The position numbers were made by a program, and so were the translations under genes. Under the pieces are notes generated by a model. That model did not search any database. It saw nothing but the letters and a program-made list of their open reading frames with translations, and was not told where the DNA came from. This document shows, piece after piece, positions 44,954 through 52,102 of a stretch of DNA of 52,102 nt. Numbering within the stretch: position 1 is the stretch's first letter; every line of letters starts with the position of its first letter. Source of the DNA: Porticoccaceae bacterium (GTDB lineage Bacteria > Pseudomonadota > Gammaproteobacteria > Pseudomonadales > Porticoccaceae). Location of the stretch: assembly GCA_029212965.1 (NCBI GenBank), contig JARGOV010000001.1, positions 80,818-132,919 on the forward strand, in the 5' to 3' direction.

Positions 44954-45604
44954 ATGAAACTCATTAATTCATTTGGCCCCAACCCCCGCATGGTTCGTAT
45001 GTTTATGGATGAGCGGAATATCGAACTGGCAACAGAGGAAGTTGATTTATTAGCCGGCGAAAATCGCCAGGCACCCTATACAACACGTAATCCAGGTGCC
45101 CAAATGCCAGCGCTTGAGCTCGACGATGGTTCAGTGCTGGCCGAAACCACTGTCATATGCGAATACTTGGATGATAAATACCCCGGTCAATCCATGCTCG
45201 GTGATACATCAGAAGAGCGAGCCAAAAACCGGATGTGGACACGCCGCGTAGAATTAAATATTACGGAGAATATTTACAACGCTTTTCGTTACGCCGAGGG
45301 GCTTGAGTTGTTCAAAGACCGCTTACATTGCCTGCCCGAAGCTGCCGATGGACTGAAAGCAAAGGCGCAGGGTCAATTGGCATGGCTCGATGGTTTGATG
45401 GCCAACAGTGAATACGTCGGCGGCGACTCGCTAGGTATTGCTGATTTGGTGCTCTACTGCTGCCTGGATTTCGCACAAGACATTGGTCAACCATTGAACC
45501 CTGAGTTTAAAAACCTCAGTGCCTGGTATCTACGTATGGGGCAACGACCCAGTGCTAAAAGTAGCCTCCATCCAAGTAGTGCAGCGGTTGGAATGAAAGG
45601 CTAA
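44954..45604 (+). CDS. Glutathione S-transferase
   Basis: 216 residues with the thioredoxin-like N-terminal domain (MKLINSFGPNPRMVRMFMDE; catalytic-region Ser or Asn near 6-11; ETTVICEYLDDKYPG, the glutathione-binding loop with Glu-Thr or Glu-Ser pair) and the all-helical C-terminal domain (VGGDSLGIADLVLYCCLDF). GSTs conjugate glutathione to electrophiles or isomerise them; the substrate is unknown. GAGG precedes the ATG. It is the first gene of the cluster with CMD-domain proteins, but points the other way. Confidence 0.88.
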   Translation: MKLINSFGPNPRMVRMFMDERNIELATEEVDLLAGENRQAPYTTRNPGAQMPALELDDGSVLAETTVICEYLDDKYPGQSMLGDTSEERAKNRMWTRRVELNITENIYNAFRYAEGLELFKDRLHCLPEAADGLKAKAQGQLAWLDGLMANSEYVGGDSLGIADLVLYCCLDFAQDIGQPLNPEFKNLSAWYLRMGQRPSAKSSLHPSSAAVGMKG

Positions 45605-45624
45605 AATTTTTACTATTGTATTAA

Positions 45625-45664
45625 CAATCGGGGCAGGCTCAAGTGATAATGCCTGCCCCGATTG
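45625..45664. repeat. Perfect 14-bp hairpin between GST and CMD-domain gene
   Basis: CAATCGGGGCAGGC (45625-45638) pairs with 45651-45664 around a 12-base loop, between convergent genes. It has no T run on either strand, so if it terminates transcription it does so in a Rho-assisted or other way. Confidence 0.7.
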
Positions 45665-45714
45665 ACTAAGCAAGTCCGAGACTGATAAAAGCCGAGTTTA
45701 TATTTAGCTTAGAT

Positions 45715-46590
45715 TTACTTCAGCTCCTGTACAACGTGCATACCTTCTACAGCCAAAGGCGCACCGGCATAGGCAAAGGCTGTCAGCATTAGTTCCTCTA
45801 GCTCTGCTTTGATTACTCCATGGCGTATAGCCGCTGGCACATGAATATGTAACTCTTCTGTTCTACCAAGGGCGGTCAAAACTGAGACAACCAGTAAACT
45901 TCGATCACGTCGCGATAATTCTGAGCGCGCCCAAACCTCTCCGAAGGCGAAATCAATTCCATAGGCGCCCAGGGGTCCGAGTTTACCAGCCATTGCGGTA
46001 ATGACTTTATCAGGGTCCGAGGCTGGATTACCTGACAGTTTAGCCATCACCGCTGCTCCGCGCTCACGTCGTTGAGCATTGGAGAACTTCTCTGCGGGGG
46101 ACAGTTTCCCATTTTCTGGAGCATGGCCAAGTTTAGAGAGTATTCGATTGGTTTCAGCCATGGCATCGAGTGCTCGGGGGAAGCCCGCATAAGCGGCGAC
46201 ATGGGTCATTATTTCTCGGATCTCGGTCGCTGTCAGCCCATGATTCAAACCACCAGGCACGTAATAACTGAGTTGGTTTGTTTGATGTAGCGTTGCGAGT
46301 ATGGTCAGCACAATCAGGTTTCGGTCGCGCTTACTTAAGCCGGGACGATTCCAGATATCACCCAGTACAAAATCTAGAGCAAAAGAACCCAGCGCGCCAT
46401 TTTCAGCCTCAAATTTTGCGGCCATTTTAGTAGCATCAGCCTGCCCAGTGAGCGAACCAAGAATGGCTATACCACGTGCTCGACGTTCTTCAAAATCTGT
46501 TGTGTCAGCATTAGACACTCCTGCACCCATTGCAATAGAAAGGTAAAAAATAGTAGAAAACAGAAATGTACACTTTAATTTATTAATCAC
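45715..46590 (-). CDS. Exported double carboxymuconolactone-decarboxylase-like protein
   Basis: 291 residues from GTG 46590 (AAGGTGG 5 bases upstream). The N-terminus is a signal peptide (about 5-28, CTFLFSTIFYLSIAMGAGVSN, probable cleavage before ADTTDFEERR). Two CMD domains follow: about 38-145 (RRARGIAILGSLTG, then LDFVLGDIWNRPGLSKRDRNL and EIREIMTHVAAYAGFP) and about 170-288 (RRERGAAVMAKLSG, FAFGEVWARSELSRRDRSL and ELEELMLTAFAYAG). Neither has the CxxC of AhpD peroxidases, so a decarboxylase- or lactone-type reaction or a binding role is likelier. CMD-family enzymes are normally cytoplasmic; an exported one is unusual. Confidence 0.82.
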   Translation of the reverse strand: MINKLKCTFLFSTIFYLSIAMGAGVSNADTTDFEERRARGIAILGSLTGQADATKMAAKFEAENGALGSFALDFVLGDIWNRPGLSKRDRNLIVLTILATLHQTNQLSYYVPGGLNHGLTATEIREIMTHVAAYAGFPRALDAMAETNRILSKLGHAPENGKLSPAEKFSNAQRRERGAAVMAKLSGNPASDPDKVITAMAGKLGPLGAYGIDFAFGEVWARSELSRRDRSLLVVSVLTALGRTEELHIHVPAAIRHGVIKAELEELMLTAFAYAGAPLAVEGMHVVQELK

Positions 46591-46636
46591 TTAAACCACC
46601 TTTTTTGTATTTTATTTAATCGTGTTAAAGTTGTTG

Positions 46637-47452
46637 CTAACGTGCAACGCGTAATTTAGCTGTCTGCCGCGAGAGGGCAACCAGATTGTCGGCACTATCC
46701 CAAATCATACCATCTTCATTTACCACGCCTTCAGTAATATAACTGGTTTTAAATTGACAGCGCAATGGTCCTGCACAGGGGCTGCGATGGATTTGCACTG
46801 ACATCTCTATAGTCGGCACTCTGCCTTTTGCTCCGTAAATAGCAAAGGCCGGCGGTGGCAAAGCATCACAAAACATCAGTACGCCAAACAAGTCAATATC
46901 TGCTTTGTCTTTAAATTCTTGCCAGCCTTTCCAAGTGGAATTACCGTCGGGGTTATTAATGAGTGCATCAATATTTTGGGGAGACAGGCGCTGAATCAGT
47001 CTGTCCCGAAGCTTAAGGTTCGGGGCATGTGGCATATCAACACAGTCGTCATAATTGGGCATGTCGGGAACACCCTTCTTCGTCAAAGTCTCACCATGGA
47101 GATCTTCAATATGTTGAAAGACACCAACCAATTGTATTTTTACCTCTCCGTTTTGAATCAGCTTGACCATTCCGTTGGACGTTGATTTACCGACCCGTAA
47201 GGGTTCAAACTCACAACGCACTGGTCCTGGTTCTGTCCGCGCCAGATAATAAGCCGTGACATTCAGTGGGTCACTGTGAGGCAAGGCTTCACCTAGTACT
47301 TTGGCGCCCAACGCCAAAGTGTAGCCACCATTGGGCACCTTGCCGATGCACCAGTCGGCCGAGAAGTCACTCTCCCACACACGATCATCAATTCTACGCA
47401 GTACCGTACTACGCGCAAATTCACTACCATTACTTTGTAAGCTGCCACTCAA
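46637..47452 (-). CDS. Double-hotdog acyl-CoA thioesterase family protein
   Basis: 271 residues from TTG 47452, with AGAGG 7 bases upstream. N-terminal hotdog: FSADWCIGKVPNGGYTLALGAKVL, where the GGY region forms the helix start; C-terminal hotdog near MSVQIHRSPCAGPLRCQF. It resembles the TesB-like thioesterase superfamily found in fatty-acid and sterol catabolism clusters. It could free CoA from ring-cleavage or beta-oxidation products (inference). Same strand and close spacing with the CMD protein downstream and the SDR upstream suggest an operon of three. Confidence 0.8.
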   Translation of the reverse strand: MSGSLQSNGSEFARSTVLRRIDDRVWESDFSADWCIGKVPNGGYTLALGAKVLGEALPHSDPLNVTAYYLARTEPGPVRCEFEPLRVGKSTSNGMVKLIQNGEVKIQLVGVFQHIEDLHGETLTKKGVPDMPNYDDCVDMPHAPNLKLRDRLIQRLSPQNIDALINNPDGNSTWKGWQEFKDKADIDLFGVLMFCDALPPPAFAIYGAKGRVPTIEMSVQIHRSPCAGPLRCQFKTSYITEGVVNEDGMIWDSADNLVALSRQTAKLRVAR

Positions 47453-47506
47453 GTGTTTACCTCTCTTAATAAGTTTTATATGGATATATTGTCATTGTTA
47501 ATAATT

Positions 47507-48289
47507 TTAGTCGTAGACGAGGCCACCATCGACATTCCATGACTGGCCGGTGATATTTCTTGCTTCACTCGATGCGAGAAATATTGCCAAATCAGCAATA
47601 TCTTCTGGTTCATTAGAGCGTTTGATGGGAATAGTGCCATCAAATAGTTCGATAATTTCTGCCTCAGATTTACCCAATGTATGCATTTTCCCCTTTACCA
47701 CTTCATGGTAAAGCTCGGTGCGCGTGACCCCCGGGCAAATAGCATTAACATTGATATTTTCTGCGGCTAGGGTCGAGGCGGCTATCCGCGTCATTGCTAT
47801 AACTGCGCCCTTGGCTCCAGCATAAGCAATGTTGGAAGTGGATGGATAACCTTTGCCGGCGATCGAAGCGATATTGACGATACGCCCATGGCCCTGCTCT
47901 TTCATCACCCGGGCAACACTTTGCATGCAGAAGAACAAGCCTCTGGAACTTACCCCGTGTATCCAGTCCCAGTCTGCTTCACTCACTTCAAAAAAATCAA
48001 GGCTTCTCGTCACTGCTGCGTTGTTGACAAGAATGTCAATACTGCCAAAATGCTCTTTTGCAGTATTGGTTAGTGCTTCAATATCTGCAATTTGGTTGAT
48101 ATCCGTTTTGACAAATAAAGCGTCAGCCCCAGTGCTTGTTAACGCTTGTACTAATTGTTCACCACGTTGCTCATCGAGTTCTGCAACCACCACTTTTGCG
48201 CCCTCACGGGCATAGTGGCTAGCTACCGCCTTACCAATACCCCGCCCTGCTCCGGTGACGATAGCCACTTGCTGATTTAGCCTTTTCAT
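47507..48289 (-). CDS. Short-chain dehydrogenase/reductase (classical SDR)
   Basis: 260 residues. Cofactor motif TGAGRGIG (12-19); NNAA (89-92); catalytic Ser142, Tyr156 and Lys160 (YxxxK). NAD is suggested by the acidic Glu37-Leu-Asp in strand 2. The conserved Asn of the tetrad (usually V-N-x-x-G) reads VSSRG (113-117), so Asn is replaced by Ser, which may alter proton relay. C-terminus NITGQSWNVDGGLVYD is typical. It is divergent from the CMD gene at 48397 and upstream of the thioesterase and CMD genes. Confidence 0.92.
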   Translation of the reverse strand: MKRLNQQVAIVTGAGRGIGKAVASHYAREGAKVVVAELDEQRGEQLVQALTSTGADALFVKTDINQIADIEALTNTAKEHFGSIDILVNNAAVTRSLDFFEVSEADWDWIHGVSSRGLFFCMQSVARVMKEQGHGRIVNIASIAGKGYPSTSNIAYAGAKGAVIAMTRIAASTLAAENINVNAICPGVTRTELYHEVVKGKMHTLGKSEAEIIELFDGTIPIKRSNEPEDIADLAIFLASSEARNITGQSWNVDGGLVYD

Positions 48290-48312
48290 TATTCCCGCTG
48301 TCCTGTTCGTTT

Positions 48313-48382
48313 ATTATTGTTAATATCGCACTATCGTAAACTATTTTTACTATAGGCCCCACAATAACCACTTAACAATAAT
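48313..48382. promoter_or_regulatory. 11-bp inverted repeat in a divergent promoter
   Basis: ATTATTGTTAA (48313-48323) and TTAACAATAAT (48372-48382) are perfect reverse complements, centred in the 107-base gap between the SDR operon and the CMD gene. The right arm ends directly before the AGGAG ribosome binding site. A related TTGTTAA occurs at 47495-47501. It could be a pair of operator half-sites for a regulator of both operons; AT-rich DNA also makes chance repeats likely. Confidence 0.4.
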
Positions 48383-48396
48383 TAGGAGTCATCACC

Positions 48397-48771
48397 ATGC
48401 CAGATTCAGAAAAAAGAGAAAAGGGAATCGCATTCTTTAAAAAACTTACGGAAGGTGCTGCTAATCCACCATCCTTAAACAAAGGCGCAATGCCAGAGAA
48501 GTTTATTGATTACACACTTGAGCACCTGTTTGGTGATGTCTGGCAGGGTGAGGAATTAAACCTGACACAGCGCTCCTTGATCACCTGCACCATTCTTGTT
48601 GCACTAAACCGTGAAGCAGAGCAACGCATTCATTTTCCTGGCGCGAAGAATTTGGGTGTAACACGAGAACAGCTTGAAGCAATGATTACCCATGCAGCCC
48701 ACTATGCCGGATGGCCAGTCGCGGCCAGTGCTCTTCGCGTGCTGGCAGAGGTTTGGCCTGCGGAAGAATAA
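48397..48771 (+). CDS. Single-domain carboxymuconolactone-decarboxylase-like protein
   Basis: 124 residues with one CMD domain: KREKGIAFFKKLTEG, LEHLFGDVWQGEELNLTQRS, then EQLEAMITHAAHYAGWPVA. No CxxC peroxidase motif and no signal peptide, unlike the exported relative at 45715. AGGAG at 48383-48387 precedes the ATG. It is divergent from the SDR. Related small proteins act in aromatic and alicyclic acid breakdown, but the substrate is unknown. Confidence 0.85.
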   Translation: MPDSEKREKGIAFFKKLTEGAANPPSLNKGAMPEKFIDYTLEHLFGDVWQGEELNLTQRSLITCTILVALNREAEQRIHFPGAKNLGVTREQLEAMITHAAHYAGWPVAASALRVLAEVWPAEE

Positions 48772-48887
48772 AAGGCCCTCTCTTCTTCCAAGGTTGTCTG
48801 TTTAAAACCGTTAAGCTTTAACAGAGCACGTCACTCTCTAAAGACTAAACGATTCAACGTACTTGAAACGATTTGAAAATTCGACAC

Positions 48888-50627
48888 CTAGCGTAAAAGA
48901 GAAAGACAAAGGGCTAAAAACAATAACCCTGATAAGGCTTGCCAAAACAATAACGGGTTAGCTTCAAGTAGTGCAGCACGCTGAGCCTCTTTATATTTTG
49001 GATTAGGCTTTTGAAGTTCATGTAGAAACTCAGAAACATCTTCATAGCGCAGCTCTGGGTTAAAGCGCAGGCCTTTCTTTACCGCACCATCTATCCAGAT
49101 GGGAATTAAGGGATTAATGTCGTAACAAGGAATATATTTGGTTTTTAAATAGGCTTTTGATGTACGACACGCCTCAAGTTTGCCACCAAAAGGAGGTACC
49201 CCAGTCAACATTTCGTAAACGATAACGGCCAGTGAGAAAATATCAGACTGCACGGTGCTTTTTGCCTTAAGCACCACCTCTGGAGCCGAATAAGCGGCAG
49301 TACCTAGTATACCTTGACTCTCTAAGGGCGTGGCAATTTCAGCAATTCCTTGGATATAACAGGAGCCAAAATCAATAATTTTAACCTGGCCATTGCGGTC
49401 AATAAGAATATTGCCTGGCTTGATATCTTGATGCAATGTTTCGCGGTTGTGGAAGGCTCTTATTCCCTTGACTATTTGTTGAACTAATAAAATAACATCT
49501 TGCACAGCAGGTTTAGGGTTTTCTTTTATCCAACGTTCCAGCGTAATTCCATCGATATACTCAGTGAGATAATACAAACACGATTTTGACTTATCGCTAC
49601 CGACCACTTTGGCGACATGGGGGTTGTTGATGCGGTTACCTATCCAGCTTTCCATCACAAAACGGTCAATATAAGCTAGATCGTCGTCAAAATTAACCGA
49701 GGGCGTTTTCATGCAATAGCGTTGGTTGTTGTCGACGTCAAAAACCAGGTATACCTGGCTGCGATTACTCGCGTGTAATTCGCGCTCGATACGATAGCCA
49801 TCAAGAATCATTCCCACTTCAAGAGTGGGAGGGAACGGTAAGGACGATAACTTTCGACTAATGTCATCAATACTTTGCTTGGGAAAACTCTCAACGCGCA
49901 AGATCTGGCAGCTTAAGTTGTCGCGGCTATTATTTTCGAGAGCGATTTCGACTAGGTTTGTACAACAAGCTTCGAAGGCTTGTTCTGCCGGTTCGCCAAC
50001 AAGCGCACCTAAAACGAAACGTAAGTCTCTATCTTTAACAAAGTCATGAATACCATCGGTGCTTAGAAAAAAGATGTCACCAATTTCAAGATCAACATTG
50101 CGATAATCGACATCGAGCTTTACGTCTAAACCCATAGCTCGAGCTAAATAAGACTGCTCTTCACTGATAAAAGTGGTGTGATCGCGGGTCAATTGTTCGA
50201 GATCATTGCCGCGTAAGCGATAAATACGAGAATCGCCAACATGAAAAATATGAGCAGTTTGTGACTTAAATATCACACTGCTGAAGGTACTAACATAACC
50301 TTTTTGAACGTCGCTAAAACTACGTCCCTGGCCGAATAGCCAGCGATTGAGGGCAGTCAAAACTTGGGTTGTGGATTTTTTCACACCCCAGCTATCGGGT
50401 GTCGAGTAATAGTCAGAGAGAAAATTATGCACGCAGGTTTCACTGGCTTCCTTGCCTGCTTCTGCGGCACTTACACCATCCGCAATTACGGCCACAGCAC
50501 CTTTATTTGCTAACGTCAGCCCTTGGGGAATACGGATGCCAATCGCATCTTCATTTTGTGGTTTAAGGCCGGCTACCGAGTGCTGAGCTACAGTAAAACT
50601 TAAGTGTTCTAGCGGTTGTTTTGACAT
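48888..50627 (-). CDS. PP2C phosphatase / Ser-Thr kinase fusion with C-terminal membrane anchor
   Basis: 579 residues from ATG 50627 (GAGG just upstream; a longer start at 50642 is possible). N-terminal PP2C domain about 15-260: ADGVSAAEAGKEASE, GDSRIYRL, STDGIHDFV, and DNLSC metal-site Asp residues. Kinase domain about 280-545: the start is LHASNRSQVYLVFD instead of a Gly-rich loop, Lys in YCMKTPSV, HQDIKPGNILI catalytic loop, IIDFGSCY for the metal-binding Asp, APEVV for the activation-segment end. A final helix, LLFWQALSGLLFLALCLSLLR, should anchor it in the inner membrane. Both active sites look complete, so it may phosphorylate and dephosphorylate the same target. Such fusions are often beside nitrate-uptake genes; none is here. 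Confidence 0.9.
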   Translation of the reverse strand: MSKQPLEHLSFTVAQHSVAGLKPQNEDAIGIRIPQGLTLANKGAVAVIADGVSAAEAGKEASETCVHNFLSDYYSTPDSWGVKKSTTQVLTALNRWLFGQGRSFSDVQKGYVSTFSSVIFKSQTAHIFHVGDSRIYRLRGNDLEQLTRDHTTFISEEQSYLARAMGLDVKLDVDYRNVDLEIGDIFFLSTDGIHDFVKDRDLRFVLGALVGEPAEQAFEACCTNLVEIALENNSRDNLSCQILRVESFPKQSIDDISRKLSSLPFPPTLEVGMILDGYRIERELHASNRSQVYLVFDVDNNQRYCMKTPSVNFDDDLAYIDRFVMESWIGNRINNPHVAKVVGSDKSKSCLYYLTEYIDGITLERWIKENPKPAVQDVILLVQQIVKGIRAFHNRETLHQDIKPGNILIDRNGQVKIIDFGSCYIQGIAEIATPLESQGILGTAAYSAPEVVLKAKSTVQSDIFSLAVIVYEMLTGVPPFGGKLEACRTSKAYLKTKYIPCYDINPLIPIWIDGAVKKGLRFNPELRYEDVSEFLHELQKPNPKYKEAQRAALLEANPLLFWQALSGLLFLALCLSLLR

Positions 50628-50643
50628 ATAACCTCGGCACATT

Positions 50644-50892
50644 CTATGACTGTCTAGTCTTTAATGATTGCATTTTAACCAGCAGTACGGCACTAACAAG
50701 CAATATGACATTACTTGAAGCTAAATTATTAAACTTACTGTAGCAATTACCAGATAGAGCAATTATCAGACCATCTAGTAAGGTTAATACAATAAATTCT
50801 ATAAGAATAAACTCTATATATTTGTTGCGGCGCTTAGTAATAGCTCGACATCGACTTCGTGGAGACGTAATAAGGAGTTCAATGGTTCCCAT
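50644..50892 (-). CDS. Hypothetical small membrane protein
   Basis: 82 residues with two possible membrane helices (EFILIEFIVLTLLDGLIIAL and SSNVILLVSAVLLVK) and a basic N-terminus. It ends 17 bases before the kinase-fusion start. No good ribosome binding site, no known relative, and a codon pattern I cannot judge, so it may not be real. Confidence 0.3.
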   Translation of the reverse strand: MGTIELLITSPRSRCRAITKRRNKYIEFILIEFIVLTLLDGLIIALSGNCYSKFNNLASSNVILLVSAVLLVKMQSLKTRQS

Positions 50893-51269
50893 ACATGCCC
50901 TTTGGCAGTCACTAACTACCCTTTAAAGTTATGCACCAAAGACGCACACAACAAACCCAAATTGCAGTGCGCATAAGCACGGTTCACAGAAATCACAAGG
51001 CCTTGCTTTCGGCAATTTAAACCATCTATCGTGTGAATAACTCAGTGAGCACTAGAGCTCGGCTAGAAACTATGGTGCCTGCTGCCTAATGGCTATGAGA
51101 AACTTAACCACTTCTTGGACTCAGCTTGTTATGCCCTCTGAACATCAACAAAACTTGCCATACTGTGCCGTTTACTGGTCAAATCCCTCTGCAAATTTAT
51201 CACTGCCCACAGTCAATCAGGGCAAATAATTCACTTTAATCGACCATACATACCTAACTGGAGAACACT
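50893..51269. other. Intergenic region upstream of the last SDR
   Basis: About 380 bases with no gene. It separates two divergent units, and a purine-rich GGAGAA precedes the ATG at 51270. No other structure stands out. Confidence 0.45.
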
Positions 51270-52031
51270 ATGAGTAATACCTTAAACAGGGGACACGCAC
51301 TGGTAACCGGCGCAATTGGCGGTCTGGGTACAGCGATCGTTAAGCGGCTGATTGCAGCCGGTATTCCCGTGATCGGCACCGATCGTCGCGTCACAGATAT
51401 AGACCCCTGGATAGAAGCTGAACTTAACGACGAGCAGAAAGCTATGTTTACCGGCTATCCCCTTGATGTGGTCAAGGAAGAACAAGCCACTACTCTGGCC
51501 GATAAATTGTCAGAGGATGGCATCCATATCGCCTACCTTATCAACAACGCTGGTATTCAGGGCAACGCCAAACCTTGGGAGCTAGACTCAAAAACCTGGG
51601 ATCGTGTAATGGCAGTCAACGCCAACGGCACCTTTTATTTAACCCGTGCTTTCAGTAAGGCCATGGTTGATAAAGGTTTTGGTCGGGTCGTTAACTTTGC
51701 ATCGATGTATGCCTACCATCCCGGTGTCGGTCAGTCGCCTTATGCTGCTGCAAAAGCTGCTGTCACCGGCTACACCCGCTCAGTGGCACTGGATCTCGCT
51801 AAACATGGCGTAACCGTCAATGCCATTGCGCCGGGTATCATTTGGCACGAACGCCTGCGCGGCGTTCTGCCTCAGGACGAATTCGATAAAATGGAAGCTC
51901 GCGTACCTGCCGAGCGAGTTGGAAAACCAGAGGAAATCGCTGGGGTAGTGAACTTCTTCTGCTCCGAAGAATCCTCCTATGTCACTGGGCAAACCCTCCA
52001 TGTAAATGGTGGTCTTTACTTACCTGGCTAA
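51270..52031 (+). CDS. Short-chain dehydrogenase/reductase
   Basis: 253 residues. Cofactor motif TGAIGGLG (13-20); NNAG (92-95); the full tetrad Asn117, Ser145, Tyr158 and Lys162. Asp38-Arg39-Arg40 after strand 2 leaves NAD or NADP use open. The C-terminus ends YVTGQTLHVNGGLYLPG. It is only distantly similar to the SDR at 47507, so it probably has its own substrate; relatives include 3-oxoacyl reductases and alcohol or steroid dehydrogenases. Transcribed alone up to the window end. Confidence 0.93.
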   Translation: MSNTLNRGHALVTGAIGGLGTAIVKRLIAAGIPVIGTDRRVTDIDPWIEAELNDEQKAMFTGYPLDVVKEEQATTLADKLSEDGIHIAYLINNAGIQGNAKPWELDSKTWDRVMAVNANGTFYLTRAFSKAMVDKGFGRVVNFASMYAYHPGVGQSPYAAAKAAVTGYTRSVALDLAKHGVTVNAIAPGIIWHERLRGVLPQDEFDKMEARVPAERVGKPEEIAGVVNFFCSEESSYVTGQTLHVNGGLYLPG

Positions 52032-52102
52032 GATATACGAAGGCTTTTAAAACAGTGCTCACTTGTCAACGTAAAGAAGCCCCGTACTTGAATTCCCATG
52101 TA

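Overview
The window reads as chromosomal DNA of a free-living, probably marine gammaproteobacterium. The evidence is the set of gammaproteobacterial housekeeping genes (hda, prfC, dusC, prc, sppA, msrA, and DUF2066, DUF2069, DUF3108 and DUF3014 proteins in familiar neighbourhoods), two different Na+/H+ antiporters (NhaD and NhaA), and many genes for activating and oxidising lipids, esters and alicyclic or branched substrates. A member of Cellvibrionales/Spongiibacteraceae or a relative would fit, but that is an inference from gene content. I see no insertion sequence, prophage, CRISPR array, rRNA or tRNA.

Layout. 1-2.4 kb: a cut alpha-methylacyl-CoA racemase divergent from an acyl-CoA dehydrogenase. 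2.7-3.4 kb: a secreted DUF4124-like protein. 3.9-10.9 kb: nhaD, a coniferyl-aldehyde-type dehydrogenase, a Baeyer-Villiger-type monooxygenase and nhaA. 11.2-15.1 kb: the Prc protease, then a four-gene cluster of a His-rich exported protein, an ECF sigma factor, a small membrane protein (likely anti-sigma) and an exported DUF3106 protein. 15.2-18.8 kb: etfBA divergent from ETF-ubiquinone oxidoreductase, the electron outlet for acyl-CoA dehydrogenases. 18.9-19.3 kb: a decayed macro-domain gene. 19.3-20.4 kb: msrA with a DCC-family thiol protein. 20.6-27 kb: two hotdog thioesterases, three tandem hormone-sensitive-lipase-type esterases, an amidohydrolase and a luciferase-like flavin oxidoreductase. 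27.4-35.2 kb: a conserved core block (arsC-like, DUF2069, sppA, hda, DUF2066, purM, DUF3108, DUF3014) in which purN is not next to purM. 35.3-38.1 kb: an orphan acyl-CoA carboxyltransferase and an orphan Rieske oxygenase. 38.3-44.7 kb: prfC, a secreted protein with a VPxP C-terminal sorting tail, dusC, DUF1971, DUF3047, a spermidine-synthase-like protein and a possible broken gene. 45-48.8 kb: a small catabolic-looking cluster (GST, three carboxymuconolactone-decarboxylase-type domains in two proteins, a thioesterase, an SDR). 48.9-52 kb: a PP2C phosphatase/kinase fusion and a second SDR.

How the genes fit together. Acyl-CoA racemase, acyl-CoA dehydrogenase, thioesterases, carboxyltransferase and SDRs are what beta-oxidation of branched or cyclic acids needs, and EtfAB plus ETF-QO pass the electrons to ubiquinone. 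The monooxygenase could make esters or lactones that HSL-type esterases open, and the aldehyde dehydrogenase could oxidise the released aldehydes. These links are inferences from family roles; the genes are not in one operon.

The signals most worth checking are the multiply broken macro-domain gene at 18.9-19.3 kb, a 7-bp element able to mask the nhaD ribosome binding site, the His-rich/sigma/anti-sigma/DUF3106 cluster, the exported double CMD-domain protein with an 11-bp inverted repeat in the neighbouring divergent promoter, and purM without purN.
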